A DNA stretch of 64,000 nt, taken from the NCBI RefSeq assembly GCF_022919155.1, contig NZ_CP095045.1:1426001-1490000 (forward strand), read 5' to 3'. The translations under genes and the position numbers were made by a program. The first letter of the stretch is position 1. Every line of letters starts with the position of its first letter. Below the pieces are notes generated by a model. The model saw only the letters and a program-made list of their open reading frames with translations. It was not told the origin of the DNA and did not search any database. Of this stretch, positions 57,184 through 64,000 are shown in pieces. This DNA is from Leucobacter allii. GTDB lineage: Bacteria; Actinomycetota; Actinomycetes; Actinomycetales; Microbacteriaceae.

Positions 57184-58295
57184 GTGCTCATCCCCGCCAC
57201 AACGACCCCCAGCCATTCGCTGTCGGACGTACCCGAAACCTCGAGGATGCGCCGCTCATAAGAGCCATCCGGAATCAGCCAGTGATCGAGCACCTCGATC
57301 GTGCACCAGTCCCCGTGCCGGAGCCCTGCCGCACGATCTGCACGCACCTCTGCTCGCCAGTACTGCACCGGCGCGGCACCCTCGTCGAGCCGGCGCCGAG
57401 CCCAGGAATCCAACGTCGCCTGCACCGACACCGATGAGTGCGACGAGTCCCAGTCCTCCGAGAGCGGCAGGCCCGCGTCGATCAGGTCGCTGCCAGTCGC
57501 CCGCGCCAGCATCACCTGGTCCCCGCGGCGACCGCCGGCCATGAACGCGGTCTGCACCATGAACTCGGGACTGACCTTCACCTGGAGCTCACGCAGGTCC
57601 GGCTCCTCGCCCCCGACCTGCCACGTGTGCCAGAAGGCCGACGTGATTTCCTGCACGGAGTCCCGCGCGGTGATGAGCGACCAGGTGAGACGGTCGTTCT
57701 CATCGAGCTGCGGCACCCAATCCCACTCGACCCCGCCCTCGAGGTCAGCAATATCGGCGACCGCCTCCTGCACCGGTTTCCCATCGATGGCCGACCATTC
57801 ACCCTGACGGGAGCCGGACCGGTCCGGCTCCCAGGAGACGGGGAGGGCAGCACCAGGGTGAGACATCGCCTGCTGGTAGAGACGCTTCATCATCGTCCCG
57901 TACTCGACGCCCGTGATCCGGGTATCACGGGCGGCGATGGGGTTGCCCTCGGCGTCGACCAACGGCCAGTACGCGGGAGGCAGCACATACCGCCGTTCGA
58001 AGATCGACTCGATGCCGGCTCCCGGAAGCGTGACGCGGTGCATACCATCGTCGCGACTATCAGCGACGGGGATCGAGAGCATCCCGGCGGCGCGCACGCG
58101 ACGATCATCGTCGGAGATGCTGATCGTGAACTTCCGCGGCACCATGTACTGCCATATCGACTTCCCGGTATACCCCGGGACGACGGCTCTCACCTCATCG
58201 GCCCGGCACACGCCCGTCGACCACGTCGCCTCGGTGACGTCGAGGTCGGAGGACACTGCGTCGCCGGTCACCGTCTCATGCAGCAGGACGCGCAT
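57177..58295 (-). CDS. Siphovirus Gp37-like minor tail protein
   Basis: 372 residues matching the ReqiPepy6 Gp37-like family of actinophage tail proteins: LLHETVTGDAVSSDLDVTEA at the start, ATWSTGVCRADEVRAVVPGY, EWDWVPQLDENDRLTWSLIT and the end SYERRILEVSGTSDSEWLGV. These belong to the tail-tip (Tal/baseplate hub-like) region. The start is ATG at 58293-58295, close behind the 58308 gene. Confidence 0.75.
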   Translation of the reverse strand: MRVLLHETVTGDAVSSDLDVTEATWSTGVCRADEVRAVVPGYTGKSIWQYMVPRKFTISISDDDRRVRAAGMLSIPVADSRDDGMHRVTLPGAGIESIFERRYVLPPAYWPLVDAEGNPIAARDTRITGVEYGTMMKRLYQQAMSHPGAALPVSWEPDRSGSRQGEWSAIDGKPVQEAVADIADLEGGVEWDWVPQLDENDRLTWSLITARDSVQEITSAFWHTWQVGGEEPDLRELQVKVSPEFMVQTAFMAGGRRGDQVMLARATGSDLIDAGLPLSEDWDSSHSSVSVQATLDSWARRRLDEGAAPVQYWRAEVRADRAAGLRHGDWCTIEVLDHWLIPDGSYERRILEVSGTSDSEWLGVVVAGMSTW

Positions 58296-58307
58296 CGTCG
58301 CCTCCTC

Positions 58308-59177
58308 TCATTCCAGGAACTGCACCCACGCCCCGACATCGCGAGATGATTCCGAGTCGTTGACGAGGTTCACGTTGCAGCCGGCCGCATCCATGCCACT
58401 GATCGATGCCGAGACCCCGCGCGCGGATCCGCCAGACGCACGCAGCGTGATCACCGGCATAGACGGAGTCGACGTGAAGCGACCCGAGGGGAACGTGACG
58501 GGCACGGTGCGAGTCGCCCCTGCGGCGAGCGCGGCGAGTGGCACGTTCGTCCTGTGTTCGCGCGGCTTCTGCACGGCCTCCACCCAGGCGGAGCCCTGAC
58601 GGCGATAGAGGACGCCCGCGACGATGGCGAGCTGGTCGGGCACTGCGAGGAAGCTGGTCATCTCCGCGGTCGACCTGAAGGGGAGCACACCGCCGGCGCA
58701 CACCGTCGTTGGAAACGTCTGCGTCGCGACCGCGGCCGAGGTGTTCGTGTTGCCGGCCGACACCCGGAACGTCGCGAGCTCGACGGCGCCGGCCGGCAGG
58801 GCGGGCTTCGACGGCACGGCAGATGCAGCACCCTGCGCCACGAACACCGCCTCGGACGTCTCCCCCGCACCGATCTCGGCGGGACGGGAGTAGACGACGT
58901 CGATGCGAGCGTTCGCCGATGGTGCCGGCGACGTCGGCACGGACTCGAGATCCACGGACGGGCCGATGAGGATCTCGCGCTCGTCGACGCGCACAGCGAC
59001 GAACGGCGATACGTCGTAGGACCAGTCGCTGCGACCGCGCACCAGGTCCGGGCGCGAGGGCAGGATGCCGGGGCGTGGCGCGCCGACCATGTCGCGCACG
59101 ATCAGGCCGGCGAGCGCCGCCGCGACCTCGGGGCCGCTCCAGTCGTAGTCCGACGAGGGGAAACCGGGAATTGCCAC
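58308..59177 (-). CDS. Prophage tail/baseplate-associated protein
   Basis: 289 residues beginning VAIPGFPSSDYDWSG; an N-terminal part with SPFVAVRVDEREILIGPSVD, a middle segment with a lengthy Ala/Thr-rich stretch and a C-terminal beta-rich domain that ends VGAWVQFLE. Position between the distal tail protein and Gp37-like protein suggests a tail-tip component. GGAG lies seven bases before the GTG, which overlaps the previous stop by one base. Family not named with confidence. Confidence 0.65.
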   Translation of the reverse strand: MAIPGFPSSDYDWSGPEVAAALAGLIVRDMVGAPRPGILPSRPDLVRGRSDWSYDVSPFVAVRVDEREILIGPSVDLESVPTSPAPSANARIDVVYSRPAEIGAGETSEAVFVAQGAASAVPSKPALPAGAVELATFRVSAGNTNTSAAVATQTFPTTVCAGGVLPFRSTAEMTSFLAVPDQLAIVAGVLYRRQGSAWVEAVQKPREHRTNVPLAALAAGATRTVPVTFPSGRFTSTPSMPVITLRASGGSARGVSASISGMDAAGCNVNLVNDSESSRDVGAWVQFLE

Positions 59178-60025
59178 TAGGGTGCTCCAATCTGAAACTG
59201 GGCGGTCATCTGCGGGGAGCCGATGCGCCCCTCGACCTCGAAACGAAACTCGTGCGTCGCGCCCGGCTCGACCGCGCCCCACTGCCGAGATGTCATCCAG
59301 CGGGTCACCTCTGACGAGCCGATCTCGGCGCGACGTCGGCGGAGATCCAGCACGAGGGTTTCCCCCTCGTGCACCGGCCACTCGAGCCGGAGCCGACGCC
59401 CCGCTGTCACGTCTCGCACAGCGACCGCTTCGAAGGCGCCCGAGATCAGCAGGCGCGGCATCAGCGGGATGCTCCCTGCATTCGGGACGAGCAGCCGGCC
59501 GCCCGCGGCGACCTGGCCGAAGTTCCACGGGAATCTTCGAGGGAGCCGCATGCCGCCGGACACCTCCGGGAGGCCCACGGGCCCCACCGTCTGCACCGGC
59601 CCATACCGACGGGGATCAGGTGCGATCACGTCGATCGTGAACTTCGTCACAGAGCGACCATGGTCTGGATCGATGTCGAGACGATCGATCTCCACCCACC
59701 GCTCCCACTGACCCGCGGCCGGCGTGAAGAACACCAACCGGCCCGCCCCCGCGGCGAGCGCGGTGGTGAGCCGGTCGATGACCGCGTGGAGTTCACGGTT
59801 GTCGGCGGTGCGGATCTCGCCGGGGATCGTGATGGCTCGGGCGTCGCGGCGGATCGTGCTGCGCCGGTACGTGCCGGACTCGCCGGGCAGTGGGTCGGGT
59901 CGGCCGCGGGAAGGGGTGAGGCCCCACCAGCCCTGGATGTCGAGGAACTTGAGGCCCTGGTCGGGGACGAGCGTTCCTGACATCGTGACTCCACAGAGGG
60001 ATAGCCACGACCCTTCGTCAGGCAT
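59177..60025 (-). CDS. Distal tail protein (Dit-like)
   Basis: 282 residues with the usual Dit layout: an N-terminal beta-domain (FLDIQGWWGLTPSRGRPDPL, SGTYRRSTIRRDARAITIPG), FFTPAAGQWERWVEIDRLDI, the junction APDPRRYGPVQTV, then a C-terminal galectin-like domain (PLMPRLLISGAFEAVAVRD, LRLEWPVHEGETLVLDLRR). Dit forms the hexameric hub joining tail tube and tip. The ATG overlaps the tape-measure stop by eight bases. Confidence 0.85.
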   Translation of the reverse strand: MPDEGSWLSLCGVTMSGTLVPDQGLKFLDIQGWWGLTPSRGRPDPLPGESGTYRRSTIRRDARAITIPGEIRTADNRELHAVIDRLTTALAAGAGRLVFFTPAAGQWERWVEIDRLDIDPDHGRSVTKFTIDVIAPDPRRYGPVQTVGPVGLPEVSGGMRLPRRFPWNFGQVAAGGRLLVPNAGSIPLMPRLLISGAFEAVAVRDVTAGRRLRLEWPVHEGETLVLDLRRRRAEIGSSEVTRWMTSRQWGAVEPGATHEFRFEVEGRIGSPQMTAQFQIGAP

Positions 60026-63000
60026 TGAGTACCTCCTCGAGGCTTTGTCCGAGCCGACGAGCGAACAGGTCGGGGTGCGGGTCGTTGGTGGTGACCTGGA
60101 TCGAGATGTTCACCGGCGTGCTCGGTCGGGACGGGGTGGCTGGTGCGCCGAGGATTCCGCCGTCGGCCATGGGTCGCATGGATCCGGGCATGCGGCTGAG
60201 CGCCTCGAGGAGGATCGCCCACGAACGGGTGGACCCGTCGAGCGGCACGTACGCTTCGGGGACGTCCCCGCGATCGCCGACAACGCGCCAGGTGTTCGCT
60301 GGGACCATCTGCGCGATCGGCTGCATGGGGCTGAGGCCGCGCAGTCCACCGTCGGCCATGAACTCCAGCACGCCGCCGTCATGGTTCCTCAGCATCGGGT
60401 TCGAGTTTTGGCCCACCCACTTCATCTGCGCTTCGACAGTCAGCACCTTCGGCGCTTCCCGCATCCAGATGTTCAGCGCGTTGGATGCCGGGGTCGTGTC
60501 GGCGTGGATCTCGACATGACCGTCGGGCAAAGTCTTGATCTTGACCCGCAGGCCGTCGATCTCAACCTTCCGCTCTACGGCGTTGTCGGAGAGGGTGGTG
60601 CGCTTCTCCCCCGGGATCTGGTTGTAGGAGTTGATGAGCTCCCACGCCTGGTCCTCAGTGAGTCCCATCTGCGTGAGCTGCGCCACGAGCGCGTCCGTGC
60701 CGGCGTTGTAGCGCGCGGCCAGATCGTCCTGCCCCTCCCCTGCCTGGATCGCGGCGGCGAGCTCGTCGTTCAGCGCCGACGTCGCCGCACGGATCTGCGA
60801 CTCGAGCAGCGCGCCGGACTCCGATGCCGCAAGGTGCGACAGGTCGATGTCATCGAGCGCGATCCGCGCACCATCCGCGGAGTACCCGATCTCGTCGATC
60901 GAGGACGCGAGCGAGAGGCTCGCGTCGTTGAGGTACCCCATGGCGACTGCGGGGTCGAGGAGTTCGTTCGCCTTGTCGCGCGCGGTCTCGAGTCCCCCGG
61001 TGAGGGACCGGATGCTCTCCGCGGCGATCTCGGTCTGCTCGTCGAAACCGCGCATGTCCTCGATGAGGCCGTCGATCTCGGACATATCCTGCAGCGGGTT
61101 GATCAGCTTGATCAGTCCGCGTAGGCCCTCCACTGCGGAGGCGAGCGGCCCGGACACGAACTCGCCGAACGCGAGCGTCGTATCGGCCGTCCCCTCCACC
61201 ATCTGCACGCCGAAGTCGATCGCGCCGTTGACGAGATCTCGGAAGAAATCGAGCACGGGGCCACGGTTCTGCGACACCCAATCTGCGGCCTCACCGAGGG
61301 GATCCGCGAAGGCCGACGCGAGCGCTCCCTTGATGCCGTCCGCGGCGACTTCGATGTTGCGCTGTGCCTGCTCCATCTTGGTCGCGTCGTTGTCCTTCAG
61401 GGTGTCGAACATCTTCTGCGCGGCGCCGGTCACGCTACCGAGCTGGTCGACGGCAGTCGAGAGGTCCATCGCGAAGAGCGAGTCTCCGAGGTCCTCGGCC
61501 TGGGTACCGAAGAGCTTCACTGCTGCCGCGTTCCTGGCGACCGGGTCTTCCATCTCGCGGAGTCCGTCGAGGACCTGCGCGAGCCCTTCGCGCGCGCCGT
61601 CGCCGCCGGCGGCGATCTTGGCCGTCATCTCCTCGGCGTTCAGTCCGATCGCTGCGAAGCCCTCGGCGCTGGCCTCGGACGCATCGGTCGCGCGGATCTG
61701 GAACTCCTTCAAGGCGTCTGCCGCGAGATCGGAGTTGCGCGCGCCGGCGCGCATGCCCTGGCTCACGAGTCCCAGTGCCTCCTCACCGGAGAGTCCGAGT
61801 TTCGAGAAAAGCGTCGGGTACTCGGTGAGTGTGTCGATCAGATCCTCGTTGCGGTTGACGCCCTCGCGGGCGCCGACGGCGATCAGGTCGAATGCCTCGT
61901 CTGCGGACTTCACGAGTCCCGTGCTGAGCATCGTGGTGACGGCGGCCGCAATTGGGCGCACGTCCTCGTCGAGCACGTCGGAGATCCCGGACAGCCCCTC
62001 GATGACGCGCTGAGAGCTCCGGGTGCTGGAATCCGCGTCGATGAGGTCGAACTGTAGGGCGAGTCGTGCGGTGTCCATGTTCGCCTCGATGGACTCGCCG
62101 AAGGTGCCGGCATAGGCTTCGCCGGCGGCGCGACCGAGCCGCTGCGCGTCGCTCTCATCGATGCCGGTGAGCGCCTGCAACCGATCCTGGCGCACCTCGA
62201 TCTTGAGGGCGTCCTGGAACTCGTCGACGAGCAGCTTGCCCGCCGCGGCGCCGACGCCGATGATCGCGCCCGCGATCGGGATCGAGGCGAGCGCGGTGAT
62301 GACGCTCGAGCTGAAAGCGGCGCCGGATTCGGCGCCGGACGCTCCCGCCGCGGCCTCTGCTTCGTTGAACGAGGCTTCTGCGGACGAGGTGTCAGCGTCG
62401 ATCTCCATCGTCGCCCGCGCACCCTCGAGGCTTGCGAGCTTCTTCTGTGCAGTGTCGAGGCGGGACTCCGCGCGCGAGATGTCGACCAGCACGCGAGGCG
62501 ACGGCTCCTGCGCGTTCAGCACCTCGAGCTCTGCCTGGATACGGGTCACGTTCCGAGTCGCGGACGTGATGTCAGCGTCGACCTTCGCGACCACGTCCGC
62601 GGAGACGAGACGCTTCGTGCCCGACTCCACCTGCCCGAGAGCGGCGAGCGCGGCACTCGCATCGGCGTCGAGCTCGATTCTCGTGCGAGCGTCCTTCAGA
62701 CCGGCGAGGCTGCGCTCCATCTTCTGCAGCTGCGCTTCGGCACGCGCCGTGTCGGCCTTCACGTCTAGGCCGGCGTCGGCCTTCACCTGCAGGTCCTCGA
62801 GCCGCGCCTTGGTGCGGTCGATGCCCTTCTCGGCTCGGTCGATCTCGGCGTCGAGCTTCACGACGGTGTCGGCGGAGACGAGGCGCTTGGCTTCGCCTTC
62901 GACACGGTCCATGCCGGCGATCGCGCTGGCTTCGTCCGACTCGATCTTCGTGGAGATGGGCTTCTTCTCGAGCCGTTCCCCGGACGCGCGCACGTCCTTC

Positions 63001-63068
63001 TCGGCCTTCTGCACCTGGTCGGTGTTCACGGTGTAGAGGACTTCGAGTTCGGCCGCGCGCAGCGTCAC
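60018..63068 (-). CDS. Tape measure protein
   Basis: 1016 residues, the longest phage gene here, setting tail length (roughly 0.15 nm per residue would give about 150 nm). The N-terminal 230 residues are Ala/Lys/Asp coiled coil with an internal repeat of about 91 residues (KRLVSAD at 61-67 and 152-158). A hydrophobic segment near 256-280 (SVITALASIPIAGAIIGVGA) may insert into the host membrane. The C-terminal part ends in a Dit-contact region. GTG start with GGAGGTG upstream. Confidence 0.9.
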   Translation of the reverse strand: MTLRAAELEVLYTVNTDQVQKAEKDVRASGERLEKKPISTKIESDEASAIAGMDRVEGEAKRLVSADTVVKLDAEIDRAEKGIDRTKARLEDLQVKADAGLDVKADTARAEAQLQKMERSLAGLKDARTRIELDADASAALAALGQVESGTKRLVSADVVAKVDADITSATRNVTRIQAELEVLNAQEPSPRVLVDISRAESRLDTAQKKLASLEGARATMEIDADTSSAEASFNEAEAAAGASGAESGAAFSSSVITALASIPIAGAIIGVGAAAGKLLVDEFQDALKIEVRQDRLQALTGIDESDAQRLGRAAGEAYAGTFGESIEANMDTARLALQFDLIDADSSTRSSQRVIEGLSGISDVLDEDVRPIAAAVTTMLSTGLVKSADEAFDLIAVGAREGVNRNEDLIDTLTEYPTLFSKLGLSGEEALGLVSQGMRAGARNSDLAADALKEFQIRATDASEASAEGFAAIGLNAEEMTAKIAAGGDGAREGLAQVLDGLREMEDPVARNAAAVKLFGTQAEDLGDSLFAMDLSTAVDQLGSVTGAAQKMFDTLKDNDATKMEQAQRNIEVAADGIKGALASAFADPLGEAADWVSQNRGPVLDFFRDLVNGAIDFGVQMVEGTADTTLAFGEFVSGPLASAVEGLRGLIKLINPLQDMSEIDGLIEDMRGFDEQTEIAAESIRSLTGGLETARDKANELLDPAVAMGYLNDASLSLASSIDEIGYSADGARIALDDIDLSHLAASESGALLESQIRAATSALNDELAAAIQAGEGQDDLAARYNAGTDALVAQLTQMGLTEDQAWELINSYNQIPGEKRTTLSDNAVERKVEIDGLRVKIKTLPDGHVEIHADTTPASNALNIWMREAPKVLTVEAQMKWVGQNSNPMLRNHDGGVLEFMADGGLRGLSPMQPIAQMVPANTWRVVGDRGDVPEAYVPLDGSTRSWAILLEALSRMPGSMRPMADGGILGAPATPSRPSTPVNISIQVTTNDPHPDLFARRLGQSLEEVLNA

Positions 63069-63072
63069 GGGG

Positions 63073-63405
63073 TCACCTCCTGGTGAGAGCGGCGCGGAGC
63101 CGCGTGTCGGAGTCGAGCAGGGAGAAGATCATCGTTCGCACCCCAGGCCAGGGCCGCGCGAGCACGGCCGGGTCGTAGAGGTCGACGTGGTAGTGGAGGG
63201 CGAGGTCTGCGACCACGAGTCGCCAGTGCGAGACCAAGGCGACGAGGGACGTGTCGACGGTGTCCTTGCCCGTGGGGGTGACCGCTGCGGACTCTGCGGG
63301 ACGGAGCTCCTCCGGCACCGGCCGGTAGTCCGGGAACCAGCCGTCGGCATCGGGCTCTCCGATGCCGTACGGCGCCCAGTCCTCAGCGGTCACGAGCCTT
63401 TTGGG
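63073..63405 (-). CDS. Tail-assembly chaperone, frameshift extension (gpT-like)
   Basis: Open frame that continues the chaperone after a -1 shift at 63399-63405: RLVTAEDWAPYGIGEPDADG, then TSLVALVSHWRLVVADLALH and a final FSLLDSDTRLRAALTRR. It has no start of its own in a sensible place, and lies directly before the tape measure, as in lambda G/GT and most siphoviruses. The fused product should appear at low abundance alongside the short form and bind the tape measure. Confidence 0.85.
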   Translation of the reverse strand, partial: PKRLVTAEDWAPYGIGEPDADGWFPDYRPVPEELRPAESAAVTPTGKDTVDTSLVALVSHWRLVVADLALHYHVDLYDPAVLARPWPGVRTMIFSLLDSDTRLRAALTRR

Positions 63406-63796
63406 GCTGACTCGCCGCCTTCCTCCGCCTCCGCAAGCTCCCGGGGCGTCCACAGGACCGTCGCGATCTTGTCCGCGTACGGCTTGCCGCGCGCCCAGTA
63501 GAAGACGGCGTAGTAAGCCATGCGGTCGACGGTCACCTCGTGGACGCCGTCAGCGATGAGCTCGTCGTACACGCTGCCGAGGGCAGGGTGGGTACCGGGC
63601 TTGATGGTGCGCAGGATGCTCTCGACTTCCTCGGGGATGGGCCCTTCATGGATGCCGAGGTTCACCTCACCGCGCACCGCGGCGGCGAGCACCTGCGCCG
63701 CCGCCTCGACGCTCGGGGGCTGCACCTTGTAGGTGCGGCCCCGAGCGTCAGGTCCAGCGCTGGCACCGCCCACGATTCGAAGTCGACGGCGCTCAC
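63390..63796 (-). CDS. Tail-assembly chaperone, short form (gpG-like), with apparent one-base deletion near the start
   Basis: The start is GTG 63796, seven bases after GAGGAG, opening SAVDFESWAVPALDLTLG in one frame; the rest (GRTYKVQPPSVEAAAQVLAA, IHEGPIPEEVESILRTI, VDRMAYYAVFYWARGKPYAD, EGGESAPKGS) is in another. One extra base in the C run at 63739-63742 (plus-strand view) rejoins them as TLGGRTYKVQ, which fits the DUF7426-like tail chaperones of actinophages. The stop is TGA at 63392-63390, just after the slippery site. Confidence 0.8.
63399..63405 (-). promoter_or_regulatory. -1 ribosomal slippery heptamer
   Basis: Minus strand C CCA AAA, in the zero frame of the short chaperone (…GCC CCA AAA GGC TCG TGA). 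It fits X XXY YYZ exactly. Slipping gives CCC AAA AGG and enters the downstream open frame. Confidence 0.85.
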
Positions 63797-63798
63797 GC

Positions 63799-64000
63799 TC
63801 ACGCTCCTCGGGTGTAGGTGAGCGGTGCGGACGATCCCGCAGCGGTCGTGACGATGATCGGGACGTCGCCCGCATCGCCCACCGGGAGGATGAACGCGAC
63901 CGAGGAGGCGCTGATCACGACCATGTCCTCGGCAGGGTCGCCGTCGACGGTGATCGAGGTGGCGCCGAGGAGTCCGGCGCCGTTGAGAACGACCAGATCC
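63799..64000 (-). CDS. Major tail protein, C-terminal Ig-like domain (runs off the right edge)
   Basis: About 66 codons are visible: DLVVLNGAGLLGATSITVDG, then VISASSVAFILPVGDAGDVP and APLTYTRGA before the TGA at 63801-63799. The pattern fits an IPT/TIG or bacterial-Ig-like domain, which many siphoviruses append to the major tail tube protein. Being directly upstream of the tail chaperone supports that identity. Its stop overlaps the GTG region of the chaperone by a few bases. Confidence 0.7.
   Translation of the reverse strand, partial: DLVVLNGAGLLGATSITVDGDPAEDMVVISASSVAFILPVGDAGDVPIIVTTAAGSSAPLTYTRGA

Larger units (their letters stand above)
49751..64000. mobile_element. Integrated siphovirus-like prophage (one end; continues past the right edge)
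   Basis: Bounded on the left by the split tRNA-Val. It comprises a plus-strand group of small accessory genes next to the junction, then a minus-strand late operon in the standard siphovirus order: major tail protein, frameshifted tail chaperone, tape measure, distal tail, minor tail, tail spike, endolysin and holin. Integrase, repressor, replication and head genes are not in view. Confidence 0.92.

Overview
The window is GC-rich (about 70%) actinobacterial chromosome. The gene content (whiA, paired clpP1/clpP2, an ileS T-box with a translational-type leader, DUF4233 next to folC, many GTG starts and ATGA/GTGA overlaps) points to Microbacteriaceae, most likely a Leucobacter-like species; the genus is inference.

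Layout. 1-12 kb: whiA (cut by the window edge), rapZ, uvrC and uvrA form a minus-strand block. A RES-type toxin-antitoxin pair on the plus strand separates it from uvrB and a YcaQ-type DNA glycosylase-like gene. 11.5-17.6 kb: ndk, DUF4233, folC and ileS with a T-box leader. 18-22.3 kb: a glycine-betaine/proline-type ABC importer (ATPase, permease, two paralogous binding lipoproteins). 22.3-27.3 kb: a GyrI-like protein converges on a three-gene unit encoding a YbjN-like protein, an Hsp90-family ATPase and a large alanine-rich helical-repeat protein. 27.5-36.5 kb: valS (apparently frameshifted near its start), two small uncharacterised genes, clpX, clpP2-clpP1, tig, tRNA-Pro, tRNA-Gly, a gamma-carbonic-anhydrase-like gene and tRNA-Asn. 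36.6-49.3 kb: an orphan ABC ATPase, the recO-uppS-dusB-dgt-dnaG block, a TRIC-type membrane protein, the thrS-HIT-yebC-ruvC block, an AAA ATPase and tRNA-Gly(GCC).

From 49.75 kb to the right edge lies the end of an integrated siphovirus-like prophage. It has split a tRNA-Val gene, leaving its 3' half and terminator at the junction. Next to the junction are short repeats that could be integrase arm sites, then a set of small, separately promoted genes: a BrnT/BrnA-like pair with an 18-bp palindromic operator, a 45-residue zinc-ribbon ORF, a gene behind a perfect LexA-type box, and a SRAP-domain protein. A minus-strand late operon then runs (in transcription order) major tail protein (partial), tail-assembly chaperone with a -1 slippery heptamer, tape measure, distal tail protein, other tail proteins, a beta-helix tail spike, an M23 endolysin, a 30-residue membrane microprotein, a membrane-anchored coiled-coil protein and a holin-like protein. 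The head, integrase and repressor genes would lie beyond position 64000.

Three genes (RES antitoxin, valS, tail chaperone) each look as if one base is missing at a run of G or C. The shared pattern suggests under-called homopolymers in the assembly rather than three real mutations.
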